Positions 1 through 10,073 of a stretch of 64,000 nucleotides of DNA are shown here, piece after piece. The translations under genes were made by a program, and so were the position numbers. The stretch comes from Caballeronia sp. BR00000012568055 (GTDB lineage: Bacteria; Pseudomonadota; Gammaproteobacteria; Burkholderiales; Burkholderiaceae), in assembly GCF_029439455.1 (NCBI RefSeq), contig NZ_JAQFVG010000251.1, positions 43,170-107,169 on the forward strand. Reading direction: 5' to 3'. Below the pieces are notes generated by a model that ran no database searches, had not been told where the DNA came from, and saw nothing but the letters and a program-made list of their open reading frames with translations. The stretch's first letter is position 1, and each line of letters begins with the position of its first letter.

Positions 1-2
1 TT

Positions 3-3000
3 CTTCCTGCACCGCTCGCCGTATCGATAGTAGGGAATCCTACTAAAGTCTATAACGGCAACGCGACCGCAAACATCAGCAGCGGCAATTTTCAGCTCAA
101 CGGCTTTGTCGCGGGCGAGGGCGCGACGATCACGCCGACCACGCAATTCAGCTATGCGCAGGCGAACGCGGGCGCATCGACGATCAGCGGTGCGCTCGTG
201 TCAGGCAACTACGCGGCCAACGCCAACACGCTGCTGAGCAATTACGTGCTGCCGACGATGGCCTCCGGTCCCGGCATCATCACGCCCGCGCCGCTTTACA
301 TCATCAACACGTACGCGACCAACAAGGTCTACGACACCACTTCCGCCGATACACTCGACACCAGCCGTTCCACGCTCTCCGGCCTCGTCGCCGCCGATGC
401 GGGCAAGGTCACGCTCAATACATCGACCACGGGCACGTTCGCGCAATCCAATGCAGGCAGCAATATCGCGGTGACGGCGAGCGGCTTCGGCATTTCGGGC
501 AGCGCGGCGGGCAATTACGCGTTGCAGCCGTTGACGGGACTCGTGGCGAACATCACGCCCGCGCAACTCACCGTGGGTGGCGCGGTGGCCAATAGCAAGG
601 TCTATGACGGCACCACGACCGCGACCATCGACAACAGCAAGGTCACGCTCTCCGGTGTGCTCGGCAGCGATAACGTCACGCTGACCGGCGAGAGCGCGAC
701 GGGGCGCTTTATCACATCGAACGTGGGCAACAATCTAAGCGTGACGTCGAGCGGATACGCGCTCAGCGGCGCGCAAGCGGGCAATTACACGCTGACGCAG
801 CCAGCCGGGTTGTTCGCCAACATCACGCCTGCGCCGCTCAATGTAGTGATCAGCGGGAATCCGGTGAAGGGTTATGACGGAACCACATCGGTCAGGCTCG
901 GTTCGGCGGATTTCACGGTGACGGGCTTTGTCGGCAATCAGAGCGGACAGGTCGCGCAGGCAGCGTCCAGCGGCTATCTGTCGCCAAACGCGGGCGTGAA
1001 TGTGGGCTTGAGCGCGACGCTGGAACCATCGGATTATGTGGCGGGCGCGGGCACGAATCTGTCGAACTATCGCTTGCCGACGAGCGCGACCGGCACGCTC
1101 GGGCAGATCACGCCGAAGATCATCGATCTGACCGGGTCGCGCGTATATGACGGCACGACCAATGCCAACGCCGCTCTGTTCACGAACGCGGGCACGGTCG
1201 CCGGTATCAACGGGCAGACGCTGAGCTTGAGCGGCGCGGGCACGCTTGCGAGCAAGAACGTCGGCAGTCAGGTGGCGTTCACGGCGGGCACGCTGGCGCT
1301 CGGAAACGGCACGGGACTGGCGAGCAACTACACGCTGGCGGGTGGCATCGACTGGGTGACGATCACGCCCGCGACGCTCACGGTGATCGGCACGATCGCC
1401 AGCAGCCGCGTGTACGACGGCACCACCGCCGATGCGCTGCAAGGCGCGCAATTGTCCGGCGCCATCGCGGGCGACGATGTCGTGCTCGGCAACGCGGCGA
1501 CCGGCAGCTTCGCCAACAAGAACGCGGGCACGGGCAAGGCGGTATCGACGAACATGAGCGTGTCGGGCGCGGATGCCGTCAATTACAAGCTCGTGCAGCC
1601 GACCGGTCTCACCGCCAACATCACGCCGCTGGCCATCACGGTGAACGCGACCGGCAACAACAAAGCCTACGACGCGACCACCGCGGCCAACGTGAATCTC
1701 ACCAGCACGGGCGTGCTCGCGGGCGACAACATCGTTTTCACCGACACCACCGCCAACTTCGCGCAAGCCAATGTGGGCAATAACATCGCGATTGCGGTGC
1801 TGGGTATCGGCGCGACGGGCACGGATGCGGGCAATTACGCGCTGCTCAATCCGACGGCCGCGACCAGCGCCAATATCACGCCGTTCGTGCTCAATCTCCA
1901 GGGCACGCGCGTGTACGACACGACCACGAGCGCCGCCGCCAGTCTCTTCGGCAACAAGGGCACGCTGACGGGCGTCGCGGGACAGACGCTCACGCTCGGC
2001 GGCGCGGGGACGCTGGCGAGCAAGACGGCGGGGACGCAGAAGGCGTTTGCATCGAATGGATTGAGCGGTTTTACGCTGACCGGCAACGGCGCGGCGCTCG
2101 CCAGCAATTACACGCTTACGGGCGGCACCGATTGGGTCACGGTCACGCGCGCGCCGCTGACGGTCACGGGCACGAGCGCGCTGAGCAAGACGTACAACGG
2201 CACCACCGCCGCGCAATTGCAGGGCGCAACGCTCGTCGGCGTGCTCGGCGCGGACGCCGTCACGCTCGGCAATACGGCGACGGGCACGTTCAACAACAAG
2301 AACGTCGGCCAAGCCAAGCCGGTGACGGCGAGCATGACCCTCTCCGGCGCCGATGCCGCGAATTACGCGCTGACGCAGCCAGCGGGCCTTACCGCCAACA
2401 TCACGCCGCTGGGCATTACGGTGAACGCAGCGGGCATCAGCAAGGTCTATGACGGCACGACGACTGCGCGCGTCACGTTCACCAGCCCCGGCCTCGTTTC
2501 CGGCGATAAAGTCACCTTCACCGATACCGCCGCCACCTTCGCGCAGTCCAACGTCGGCACGAATGTGCCGGTATCGGTCGCGGGCATCGGCGCGACGGGC
2601 ACGGATGCGGCCAATTACACGCTGCTCAATTCGACGGCGAGCGCCACCGCGAACATCACGCCCTTCGTGCTGAACCTCAGCGGCACGCGCGTCTACGATG
2701 CACGAACCGATGCGAACGCGAGCCTGTTCGGATCGAACGGTTTGCTGACGGGCGTGGCCGGACAGACGCTCACGCTTTCCGGCACCGGCGTTTTATCGAC
2801 GAAGAACGTGGGCACGCAGCAGGCGTTTGCATCGAATGGATTGAGCGGTTTCACGCTGACCGGCAACGGCACGGCGCTCGCCAGCAACTACACGCTCACG
2901 GGTGGAAAGGACGGCGTGACCGTCGTGCCTGCGACGCTGGCCGTCACCGGCACCACGGTCAATACCAAGGTCTACGATGCAACCACTGCCGCAAGCTTGA

Positions 3001-6000
3001 GCGGCGCGACGCTCGCAGGCGTACTCGGCACCGATGCCGTCACGCTCGGCACCGCGGGCACCGGCACGTTCAACAACAAGAACGTCGGCGCAGGCAAACC
3101 GGTCACGCCCGCGACCATGACGATTTCCGGCACCGATGCCGCGAACTATGTGCTCGTGCAGCCCACCGGTCTGAGCGGCACGGTCACGCCGCGTCCCGTC
3201 ACGGTGAGCGCGACGGGGCAGAACAAGACCTACGATGGCACGCCGAACGCGACCGTGACGCTGGCGCAATCGGGCGTGATCGCAGGCGACAGCGTGAGCT
3301 TCGGGTACGGCGGCGCGAGCTTCGGCACATCGAACGCGGGGACGGGCATCGGCATACAGGTGAGCGGGATTACCGGCAGCGGCGCGGATGCGGGCAATTA
3401 CGCGTTCAATACGACGGCGGGGGCATCGGCGAATATTTTGCCTGTGGTGCTAAATCTGACCGGCACGCGGGTTTATGACGGCACGACGGGCGCGATTTCT
3501 ACGCTGTTCGGCAATAGCGGCGTGCTGAACGGCGTTGCAGGGCAAACGCTGACGCTTTCCGGCGCGGGTTCCTTATCGACGAAAAACGTCGGCACGCAGC
3601 AGCCTTTGGCTACCAACGGCCTCACGCTGACGGGAAACGGCGCGGCGCTGGCGAGCAATTACACGTTCGCGGGCGGTATCGATTGGGTGACGGTCACGCC
3701 GTTGCCGATCACGGTGAACGCCATCGCGCAGAACAAGACCTATGACGCGACGACAGCCGCGAACGTCGCGCTGAACAGCACCGGCGTGCTCGCGGGCGAC
3801 ATCGTCACGTTCGGCGATACCTCCGCCAACTTCACGACGCCGAATGCGGGAAGCGCGGTGCCGGTGACCGTGGCAGGCATCACCGCGAGCGGCGCCGATG
3901 CGCGCAACTACAGCTTTGCCACGACCGCGACGACGAGCGCGACGATATCGCCCGTGGTATTGAATCTGACCGGCACGCGGGTTTATGACGGCACGACGGG
4001 CGCTGCTTCTACGTTGTTCGGCAGCAACGGCGTGCTGAATGGCGTCGCGGGGCAAACGCTGACGGTTTCCGGCGCGGGTACGTTGCCGACGAAGAACGTC
4101 GGTACGCAGCAGCCTTTGGCGACGAGCGGTCTCACGCTGACCGGAAACGGCGCGGCATTGGCGAGTAACTACACGTTCGCGGGCGGCATCGATTGGGTGA
4201 CGGTGACGCCGCTTGCCGTGACGATCGGCGCGATCGGACAGAACAAGACGTACGACGCGACGACGAACGCGCAAGTCGCGTTGAGCGAGAAAGGCGTGCT
4301 GGCAGGCGATAACGTCGCGTTCGATTACGCGTCCGCGAACTTCAATACGCCCAATGCGGGCGCGAATATTCCCGTGCAGGTTTCGGGGATTACGGCAAGC
4401 GGTGCCGATGCGCGCAATTACAGTTTTTCCACGAACGCGACTACGATCGCGACGATATCGCGTGTCGTGTTGAATCTGACCGGCACACGGGTTTATGACG
4501 GCACGACGGGCGCGGGTTCTGCGTTGTTTGGCAATAACAGCGTGCTCGATGGCATCGCCGGGCAAACCCTGACGCTTTCAGGTGCGGGCACGCTATCGAC
4601 GAAGAATGTTGGTACGCAGAAGCCTTTGACGACCAACGGCCTCACGCTGACCGGCAACGGCGCGGCGTTGGCGAGCAACTACACGCTGACGGGCGGTATC
4701 GATTGGGTGACGGTGACGCCGCTTGCGATCACGGTCGGCGCAATCGGCCAGAACAAGACGTACGACGCAACGACGAACGCGCAAGTCGCGTTGAACCAGA
4801 CCGGCGTGCTCGCGGGCGATAACGTCAGCTTTAACTACGCATCCGCGAACTTCACGACGCCGAACGCAGGCACGAACATTCCCGTGCAAGTCTCAGGCAT
4901 CACCGCCAGCGGCAGCGATGCCGCCAACTACACGATCAACGCGACGACCAGCACGGCGGCGAACATCGCGCCAGTTGTGCTGAATCTCACCGGCACGCGC
5001 GTGTATGACGGCACAACGGGCGCTGTTTCTACGCTGTTCGGCGATAACGGTGTGCTCAACGGCGTCGCGGGACAAACGCTGACGGTTTCAGGCGCGGGCA
5101 CATTGCCGACCAAGAACGTCGGTGCGCAACAGCCTTTGGCAACGAACGGACTCACGCTGACGGGCAATGGCGCGGCATTGGCGAGCAACTACACGCTGGC
5201 GGGCGGTATCGATTGGGTGACGGTCACGCCGCTTGCGATCACGATCAGCGCGATCGGCCAGAACAAGACGTATGACGCGACGACGAACGCGAAAGTCGCG
5301 TTGAACGAGCAAGGCGTGCTCGCAGGCGATAACGTCGCGTTCGATTACTCCTCCGCGAACTTCAATACGCCCAATGCGGGCGCGAATATTCCTGTGCAAG
5401 TCTCGGGCATCACCGCAAGCGGCGCGGATGCAGTGAACTACAGCTTCTTATCGAACGCGACGGCGAGCGCGACTATCGCGCCTGCGATGTTGAATCTCAC
5501 GGGCACGCGTGTGTATGACGGCACGGCGGGCGCTGTTTCTACGCTGTTCGGCGATAACGGCGTGCTGAACGGCGTCGCGGGGCAAACGCTGACGGTTTCA
5601 GGCTCGGGCACGCTGCCGACCAAAAACGTCGGCACACAGCAGCCTTTGACAACGAACGGATTCACGCTGACCGGCAACGGCGCGGCGCTGGCGAGTAATT
5701 ACACGCTGGCGGGCGGTATCGATTGGGTGACGGTCACGCCGCTTGCCATCACGATCAGCGCGATCGGCCAGAACAAGACATATGACGCGACGACGAACGC
5801 GCAAGTCGCGTTGAACGAAACCGGCGTGCTGGCGGGCGACAACATCGCGTTCAACTACGCGTCCGCGAATTTCACGACGCCGAACGCAGGCACGAACATT
5901 CCCGTGCAGGTCGCAGGCATCACCGCCAGCGGCAATGACGCATCAAATTACACGATCAACGCAGCGACAACGACCACAGCGAACATCGCGCCTGTCGTGC

Positions 6001-8276
6001 TGAATCTGACGGGCACGCGCGTGTATGACGGCACGGCCGGCGCGAACGCCAATCTCTTCGGCACTAACGGCGTGCTCAACGGCATCGCAGGGCAAACGCT
6101 GACGCTTTCAGGTGCTGGCACGTTATCGACGAAAAACGTCGGTACGCAGCAGCCTTTGGCAACCAACGGCCTCACGCTGACGGGCAACGGCGCGGCGCTC
6201 GCGAGCAACTACACGCTGGCAGGCGGTATCGATTGGGTGACGGTGACGCCGCTTGCGATCACGCTCACAGCCACAGGCCAGAACAAAACATACGACGCGA
6301 CGACAAACGCACAAGTCGCGCTGAACGAGCAAGGCGTGCTCGCAGGCGATAACGTCAGCTTCAACTATGCGTCCGCGGACTTCACAACGCCGAACGCAGG
6401 CACCAACATTCCCGTGCAGGTTGCAGGCATCACCGCCAGCGGCAATGACGCATCAAATTACACGATCAACGCAACGGCAAGCACCACAGCGAACATCGCG
6501 CCCGTCGTGTTGAATCTCACCGGCACGCGCGTGTACGACGGCACGACAGGCGCGAACGCGAATCTCTTCGGCACCAACGGCGTGCTCGACGGCATCGCCG
6601 GACAAACGCTCACGCTAAGCGGAGCCGGCACGCTGCCGAGCAAGAACGTCGGCACGGAACAGCCGCTTGCGACCGATGGCTTCACGCTGACGGGCAACGG
6701 CGCGGCGTTGGCGGGGAACTACACGTTCGCGGGCGGCATCGATTGGGTGACCGTTACGCCGAAGCCGATCGTCATCAGCTTTACGCCGTTGAGCAAGACC
6801 TACGACGGCACCACGGCCGCGCAGTTCACCGGACTGCATATACAAGGCCTGCTCGGCGGCGATGCAGCCACCGTCACCGCGAACGGCGCGACCTTCAGTT
6901 CACCGAACGTGGGCGGCGGCAATATCGTGGCGCTAACGGGAATCACGGCGAGTGGAATTGGTTTGGGTAACTACACATTCAGTACCACGGCGAGCGCGCC
7001 CGCGCAGATTTTGCCCGTCGTGTTGAATCTCACAGGCACGCGTGTATATGACGGCACGACCGTCGCAGCTTCCACATTGTTCGGCAATAACGGCGTGATC
7101 AACGGCGTCGCCGGACAAACGCTGACGGTTTCAGGCGCGGGCACGCTATCGACGAAAAACGTCGGCACGCAGCAGCCTTTGGCCACCAACGGACTCACGC
7201 TGACCGGCAACGGCTCGGCGCAGGCGGGCAATTACACGCTCGCGGGCGGCATCGATTGGGTGACAGTCCCGCCGCTTGCCATCAACGTCAGCGCGACGGC
7301 GGCCAACAAGGTTTATGACGGCACGCGCGCTGCATCGGTCGATCTGTCGGGCAACGGCGTGCTCAAGGGCGATGACGTCAGTTTCAGCGCGCAGTCCGCA
7401 AGCTTTGCATCGCCGAATGCGGGGAACGGGATCGATGTCGCGGTGACGGGCATCCAGGGCAGCGGCGCGGCGGCGGGGAACTACACGTTCAATTCGACGG
7501 CGACGGCATCGGCGAATATCACGCCGGTCGTGCTCGGTCTGACCGGCAGCCGCGTGTATGACGCGACAACCGGTGTATCGGCGGGATTGTTCGGCGCGAA
7601 CGGCGTGTTGAATGGCATCAATGGCGAGACGGTCACGTTGTCGGGCAGCGGCGTGCTCGCAAGCAAGAACGTCGGCAATCAAATCAACTTCACGACGGGC
7701 ACGCTGACGCTCGCAAACGGCAGCGGGCTGGCGAGCAATTACACGCCGGCGGGCGGCATCGACTGGCTGACGATCACGCCCGCGACCTTGCACGTGGTCG
7801 GCACGCAGGCGACCAGCCGCTTATACGACGGCAGCATCGCCGATACGCTCTCGGGCGCGACGCTTACAGGCGTGCTCGGCAGCGATCAGGTCACGCTCGT
7901 CAACGGCACATCGGGCGCGTTCCACGATCCGGTCATCGGCAACGGCAAGCCGGTCAGCACGGCCATGTCGATCGATGGAACCGACGCGGGCAATTACGTG
8001 CTCGTGCAGCCATCGGCCTTGAGCGCGGACATCACCGCGCAGGCCGTGCCGATCACCACCGTGCCCGTGGGCACCTTCGCCAGCACGCAGGCGCTGGTCG
8101 GCGCGAACGGCGTCGCCACGCCGTACGGCACCGCGCCTGCCGGTTCGCCGGGCGACACCACCGGCAATCAGAAGCAGGAAGACACACCCGGCGAGCGCAA
8201 CGTCGCGCGATCCGACTTCAATCCCGGACTCGCGCTGACGGTGATCAACGGAGGAATTCGATTGCCGGCGAATTGA
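3..8276 (+). CDS. Giant YDG/MBG-repeat exoprotein (TpsA-like), 5' end outside window
   Basis: The frame is open from the first bases of the window, so this is the C-terminal part (about 2757 residues) of a larger secreted protein. It is built almost entirely of YDG-type modules of about 80-90 residues marked by K-x-Y-D-G/A-T-T near their start and G-N-Y-x-L/F near their end. A TpsB transporter gene follows 90 bp downstream in the same direction, so I infer a two-partner secretion exoprotein of the filamentous haemagglutinin kind; its signal peptide and TPS domain would lie upstream. The last roughly 80 residues lose the repeat pattern and are rich in G, T, P and charged residues. There are almost no cysteines, as is usual for such adhesins. 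Function as an adhesin or biofilm matrix protein is inference. Confidence 0.85.
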   Translation, partial: LPAPLAVSIVGNPTKVYNGNATANISSGNFQLNGFVAGEGATITPTTQFSYAQANAGASTISGALVSGNYAANANTLLSNYVLPTMASGPGIITPAPLYIINTYATNKVYDTTSADTLDTSRSTLSGLVAADAGKVTLNTSTTGTFAQSNAGSNIAVTASGFGISGSAAGNYALQPLTGLVANITPAQLTVGGAVANSKVYDGTTTATIDNSKVTLSGVLGSDNVTLTGESATGRFITSNVGNNLSVTSSGYALSGAQAGNYTLTQPAGLFANITPAPLNVVISGNPVKGYDGTTSVRLGSADFTVTGFVGNQSGQVAQAASSGYLSPNAGVNVGLSATLEPSDYVAGAGTNLSNYRLPTSATGTLGQITPKIIDLTGSRVYDGTTNANAALFTNAGTVAGINGQTLSLSGAGTLASKNVGSQVAFTAGTLALGNGTGLASNYTLAGGIDWVTITPATLTVIGTIASSRVYDGTTADALQGAQLSGAIAGDDVVLGNAATGSFANKNAGTGKAVSTNMSVSGADAVNYKLVQPTGLTANITPLAITVNATGNNKAYDATTAANVNLTSTGVLAGDNIVFTDTTANFAQANVGNNIAIAVLGIGATGTDAGNYALLNPTAATSANITPFVLNLQGTRVYDTTTSAAASLFGNKGTLTGVAGQTLTLGGAGTLASKTAGTQKAFASNGLSGFTLTGNGAALASNYTLTGGTDWVTVTRAPLTVTGTSALSKTYNGTTAAQLQGATLVGVLGADAVTLGNTATGTFNNKNVGQAKPVTASMTLSGADAANYALTQPAGLTANITPLGITVNAAGISKVYDGTTTARVTFTSPGLVSGDKVTFTDTAATFAQSNVGTNVPVSVAGIGATGTDAANYTLLNSTASATANITPFVLNLSGTRVYDARTDANASLFGSNGLLTGVAGQTLTLSGTGVLSTKNVGTQQAFASNGLSGFTLTGNGTALASNYTLTGGKDGVTVVPATLAVTGTTVNTKVYDATTAASLSGATLAGVLGTDAVTLGTAGTGTFNNKNVGAGKPVTPATMTISGTDAANYVLVQPTGLSGTVTPRPVTVSATGQNKTYDGTPNATVTLAQSGVIAGDSVSFGYGGASFGTSNAGTGIGIQVSGITGSGADAGNYAFNTTAGASANILPVVLNLTGTRVYDGTTGAISTLFGNSGVLNGVAGQTLTLSGAGSLSTKNVGTQQPLATNGLTLTGNGAALASNYTFAGGIDWVTVTPLPITVNAIAQNKTYDATTAANVALNSTGVLAGDIVTFGDTSANFTTPNAGSAVPVTVAGITASGADARNYSFATTATTSATISPVVLNLTGTRVYDGTTGAASTLFGSNGVLNGVAGQTLTVSGAGTLPTKNVGTQQPLATSGLTLTGNGAALASNYTFAGGIDWVTVTPLAVTIGAIGQNKTYDATTNAQVALSEKGVLAGDNVAFDYASANFNTPNAGANIPVQVSGITASGADARNYSFSTNATTIATISRVVLNLTGTRVYDGTTGAGSALFGNNSVLDGIAGQTLTLSGAGTLSTKNVGTQKPLTTNGLTLTGNGAALASNYTLTGGIDWVTVTPLAITVGAIGQNKTYDATTNAQVALNQTGVLAGDNVSFNYASANFTTPNAGTNIPVQVSGITASGSDAANYTINATTSTAANIAPVVLNLTGTRVYDGTTGAVSTLFGDNGVLNGVAGQTLTVSGAGTLPTKNVGAQQPLATNGLTLTGNGAALASNYTLAGGIDWVTVTPLAITISAIGQNKTYDATTNAKVALNEQGVLAGDNVAFDYSSANFNTPNAGANIPVQVSGITASGADAVNYSFLSNATASATIAPAMLNLTGTRVYDGTAGAVSTLFGDNGVLNGVAGQTLTVSGSGTLPTKNVGTQQPLTTNGFTLTGNGAALASNYTLAGGIDWVTVTPLAITISAIGQNKTYDATTNAQVALNETGVLAGDNIAFNYASANFTTPNAGTNIPVQVAGITASGNDASNYTINAATTTTANIAPVVLNLTGTRVYDGTAGANANLFGTNGVLNGIAGQTLTLSGAGTLSTKNVGTQQPLATNGLTLTGNGAALASNYTLAGGIDWVTVTPLAITLTATGQNKTYDATTNAQVALNEQGVLAGDNVSFNYASADFTTPNAGTNIPVQVAGITASGNDASNYTINATASTTANIAPVVLNLTGTRVYDGTTGANANLFGTNGVLDGIAGQTLTLSGAGTLPSKNVGTEQPLATDGFTLTGNGAALAGNYTFAGGIDWVTVTPKPIVISFTPLSKTYDGTTAAQFTGLHIQGLLGGDAATVTANGATFSSPNVGGGNIVALTGITASGIGLGNYTFSTTASAPAQILPVVLNLTGTRVYDGTTVAASTLFGNNGVINGVAGQTLTVSGAGTLSTKNVGTQQPLATNGLTLTGNGSAQAGNYTLAGGIDWVTVPPLAINVSATAANKVYDGTRAASVDLSGNGVLKGDDVSFSAQSASFASPNAGNGIDVAVTGIQGSGAAAGNYTFNSTATASANITPVVLGLTGSRVYDATTGVSAGLFGANGVLNGINGETVTLSGSGVLASKNVGNQINFTTGTLTLANGSGLASNYTPAGGIDWLTITPATLHVVGTQATSRLYDGSIADTLSGATLTGVLGSDQVTLVNGTSGAFHDPVIGNGKPVSTAMSIDGTDAGNYVLVQPSALSADITAQAVPITTVPVGTFASTQALVGANGVATPYGTAPAGSPGDTTGNQKQEDTPGERNVARSDFNPGLALTVINGGIRLPAN
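1129..3450. repeat. Three ~775-bp coding repeats (three YDG modules each)
   Basis: Within the exoprotein gene, a module beginning with L-T/Q-G-T/S-R-V-Y-D recurs at about 1130, 1900 and 2680, and again at 3460. Each interval is close to 770-780 bp and holds three successive YDG modules (call them A-B-C). Copies are clearly related in DNA, for example the stretch around 2040-2110 is nearly repeated around 2820-2890, but they are less uniform than the block that follows. Confidence 0.75.
3451..7530. repeat. Eight near-identical 510-bp tandem coding repeats
   Basis: The A module start (N-L-T-G-T-R-V-Y-D-G-T) recurs at about 3460, 3970, 4480, 4990, 5500, 6010, 6520 and 7035. The spacing is exactly 510 bp (170 codons) through the first seven copies and about 513 bp before the last. 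Each unit holds an A module (L-F-G-x-N-G-V-L-N-G, G-G-I-D-W-V-T-V) and a C module (Q-N-K-T-Y-D-A-T-T, G-V-L-A-G-D-N). The in-frame, near-identical copies indicate recent expansion by unequal recombination, and copy number could differ between strains. Confidence 0.85.
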
Positions 8277-8306
8277 AACGTCAATTGAAACGTCAATGGA
8301 AACGTC
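8271..8306. repeat. 12-bp tandem repeat x3 across the exoprotein stop codon
   Basis: The unit AATTGAAACGTC occurs twice perfectly (8271-8282, 8283-8294) and once with a single change (AATGGAAACGTC, 8295-8306). The first copy contains the TGA stop of the exoprotein gene. The repeat lies in the short spacer before the transporter gene. Confidence 0.85.
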
Positions 8307-8366
8307 GTTCGAAAGGAGCGTGCGCAGCGCCGTCTGCGCCGGGAAAAAAAGTCCCCCGCAGAGACC

Positions 8367-10070
8367 ATGACCGAGACACGCGCGACCACTCTCCACAAGA
8401 CCCGAACCTGCCTCGCCGTCACGTTCGCCACCACCGTGCTCGCGACACACGTCGCGCAGGCTCAGGTGCGCGGCACGCTCCCGCCGAACAGCGGACAATT
8501 GCTCCAGCAAGCGCCGCCACCCGCGACGATCGTTCCGCCTTCCAATCTCGATCTCACCATTCAGCGTTCCAGCGAAACGCCTTCCGCCGATACGAAAACC
8601 TTCTTCGTCCGCAGGATCGATATCACCGGCAATACCGAATTGCCGACCGCGCTGCTGCACGACGAAATCGCTGCGGGCGAGAACAAGAATCTCACGCTGG
8701 CCGATCTCGATGCGCTCGCCAATCACCTGAGCGACGTGTACCACGCGCACGGTTACCCGCTCGCCACGGCCTACGTGCCCGCGCAGACCATCGACGATGG
8801 CATCGTGCGGATCGCGGTGGCGGAGGCGCGATACGGCGCGGTATCGATGACCAATAAAAGCGCCGTCTCCGACCGCGTGCTGAACGACACGCTCGCCGCG
8901 CTGCAACCGGGCGACGCCATCACCGAATACGCGCTCGAACGCACCTTGTTGCTGCTTCAGGACATTCCCGGCGCGCAGGAAAATGCCACCTTGAAACCGG
9001 GCCAGACGGTCGGCACCTCCGATCTGCTTGTCGATGTCACGCCGCAAGCGCGTATCAGCGGCGATGTCGGCATCGACAATTCCGGCGATCCTTATACCGG
9101 ACGCGTCCGCGGCAGCGGCGCGCTGAATGTCAGTAATCCGCTCGGGCAGGGCGATTTGCTGAGCGTGAGCGCGCTGACGGCGGGACACGGCATGACCTAC
9201 GGCCGCATGGATTATCGATATCTGCTGAACGGGCAGGGCACCACGCTCGCCGCGACCGTTTCGGGCCTCGACTATCACCTCGGCGGCGATCTTTCCGATC
9301 TCGATGCGCATGGCTCCGCTTTCGTCGGCGGCGTGGTGCTGGCGCAGCCGCTGATCCGCAATACGCGCGGCAATCTGTTCGGCCAGGTCGAATACGACTT
9401 CAGGCGGCTGAACGACAATATCGACGTGATCGGTTTGCAGAACGATCGCCATACCAACAGCGTGACCGCCACGCTCGCCGGCGATGAACTCGATTCGACC
9501 GGCGTGGTGAACGGCCGCATCGCCATGACTTACGGCGTGCTCGCGGCGAACAATCTGCAAACCGATTTCATCGATCAACTCGGCACCGATACGGCGGGCC
9601 ATTACGTGAAGCTCTCGGTATCGCTGTCGCGCTTGCAACAACTCACGCGGCACGATGCGCTGTATCTCGGCTTTTCAGGGCAGACCGCGAGCAAGAACCT
9701 CGATACGTCCGAGCAGTTCTATCTCGGCGGACCGGACAGCGTGCGCGGTTATGGCGTGGGCGTGCTGTCGGGCACGCGCGGTTATCTGGCGACGTTCGAG
9801 TATCGGCACGATCTGAGCATTCCGTCGATTCCCGGCATCTGGCAGTTTTCCGTTTTCGTCGATACGGGCTGGGTGCAGGTCTACAAGAACGCGTTCGCGC
9901 CGGGGCCGAATACGGGGCAATTGAGCAGCGCGGGCGCGGGCGTGCAGTGGAACGGGCCGTATCGAATCACGATGAGCGCGAGTGTCGCGGTGCCGTTCGG
10001 GCGCAAGCCCGAAGTGTTGAGCGCGAGCGTGTCCGTGCATGCGTGGCTGCAGATGCGCAAAGCGTTCTGA
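8367..10070 (+). CDS. TpsB outer-membrane transporter (ShlB/FhaC/HecB family)
   Basis: This 567-residue protein has an N-terminal signal peptide ending near A-Q-A-Q (about residue 33) and a proline-rich linker. POTRA-type domains follow at about residues 70-220 (F-F-V-R-R-I-D-I-T-G-N; T-A-Y-V-P-A-Q-T-I-D-D-G), then a C-terminal beta-barrel of about 340 residues. The barrel contains the conserved L6 motif V-R-G-Y within G-G-P-D-S-V-R-G-Y. The final residue is Phe, as in Omp85-superfamily barrels. The family exports a cognate TpsA across the outer membrane; the YDG exoprotein encoded 90 bp upstream is the obvious substrate. The ATG start is followed at once by a convincing leader. It is convergent with the kinase gene, with only 3 bp between the stop codons. 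Confidence 0.93.
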   Translation: MTETRATTLHKTRTCLAVTFATTVLATHVAQAQVRGTLPPNSGQLLQQAPPPATIVPPSNLDLTIQRSSETPSADTKTFFVRRIDITGNTELPTALLHDEIAAGENKNLTLADLDALANHLSDVYHAHGYPLATAYVPAQTIDDGIVRIAVAEARYGAVSMTNKSAVSDRVLNDTLAALQPGDAITEYALERTLLLLQDIPGAQENATLKPGQTVGTSDLLVDVTPQARISGDVGIDNSGDPYTGRVRGSGALNVSNPLGQGDLLSVSALTAGHGMTYGRMDYRYLLNGQGTTLAATVSGLDYHLGGDLSDLDAHGSAFVGGVVLAQPLIRNTRGNLFGQVEYDFRRLNDNIDVIGLQNDRHTNSVTATLAGDELDSTGVVNGRIAMTYGVLAANNLQTDFIDQLGTDTAGHYVKLSVSLSRLQQLTRHDALYLGFSGQTASKNLDTSEQFYLGGPDSVRGYGVGVLSGTRGYLATFEYRHDLSIPSIPGIWQFSVFVDTGWVQVYKNAFAPGPNTGQLSSAGAGVQWNGPYRITMSASVAVPFGRKPEVLSASVSVHAWLQMRKAF

Positions 10071-10073
10071 CTT

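Noticed and set aside
735..2312. Very long minus-strand open frames (up to 525 codons) opposite the exoprotein gene
   Set aside because: They are arginine-rich shadows caused by high GC and the repeat structure; the plus frame has clear YDG modules.
3451..7530. CRISPR-like array
   Set aside because: The period is 510 bp and fully coding; there are no short repeats separated by unique spacers, and no cas genes are present.
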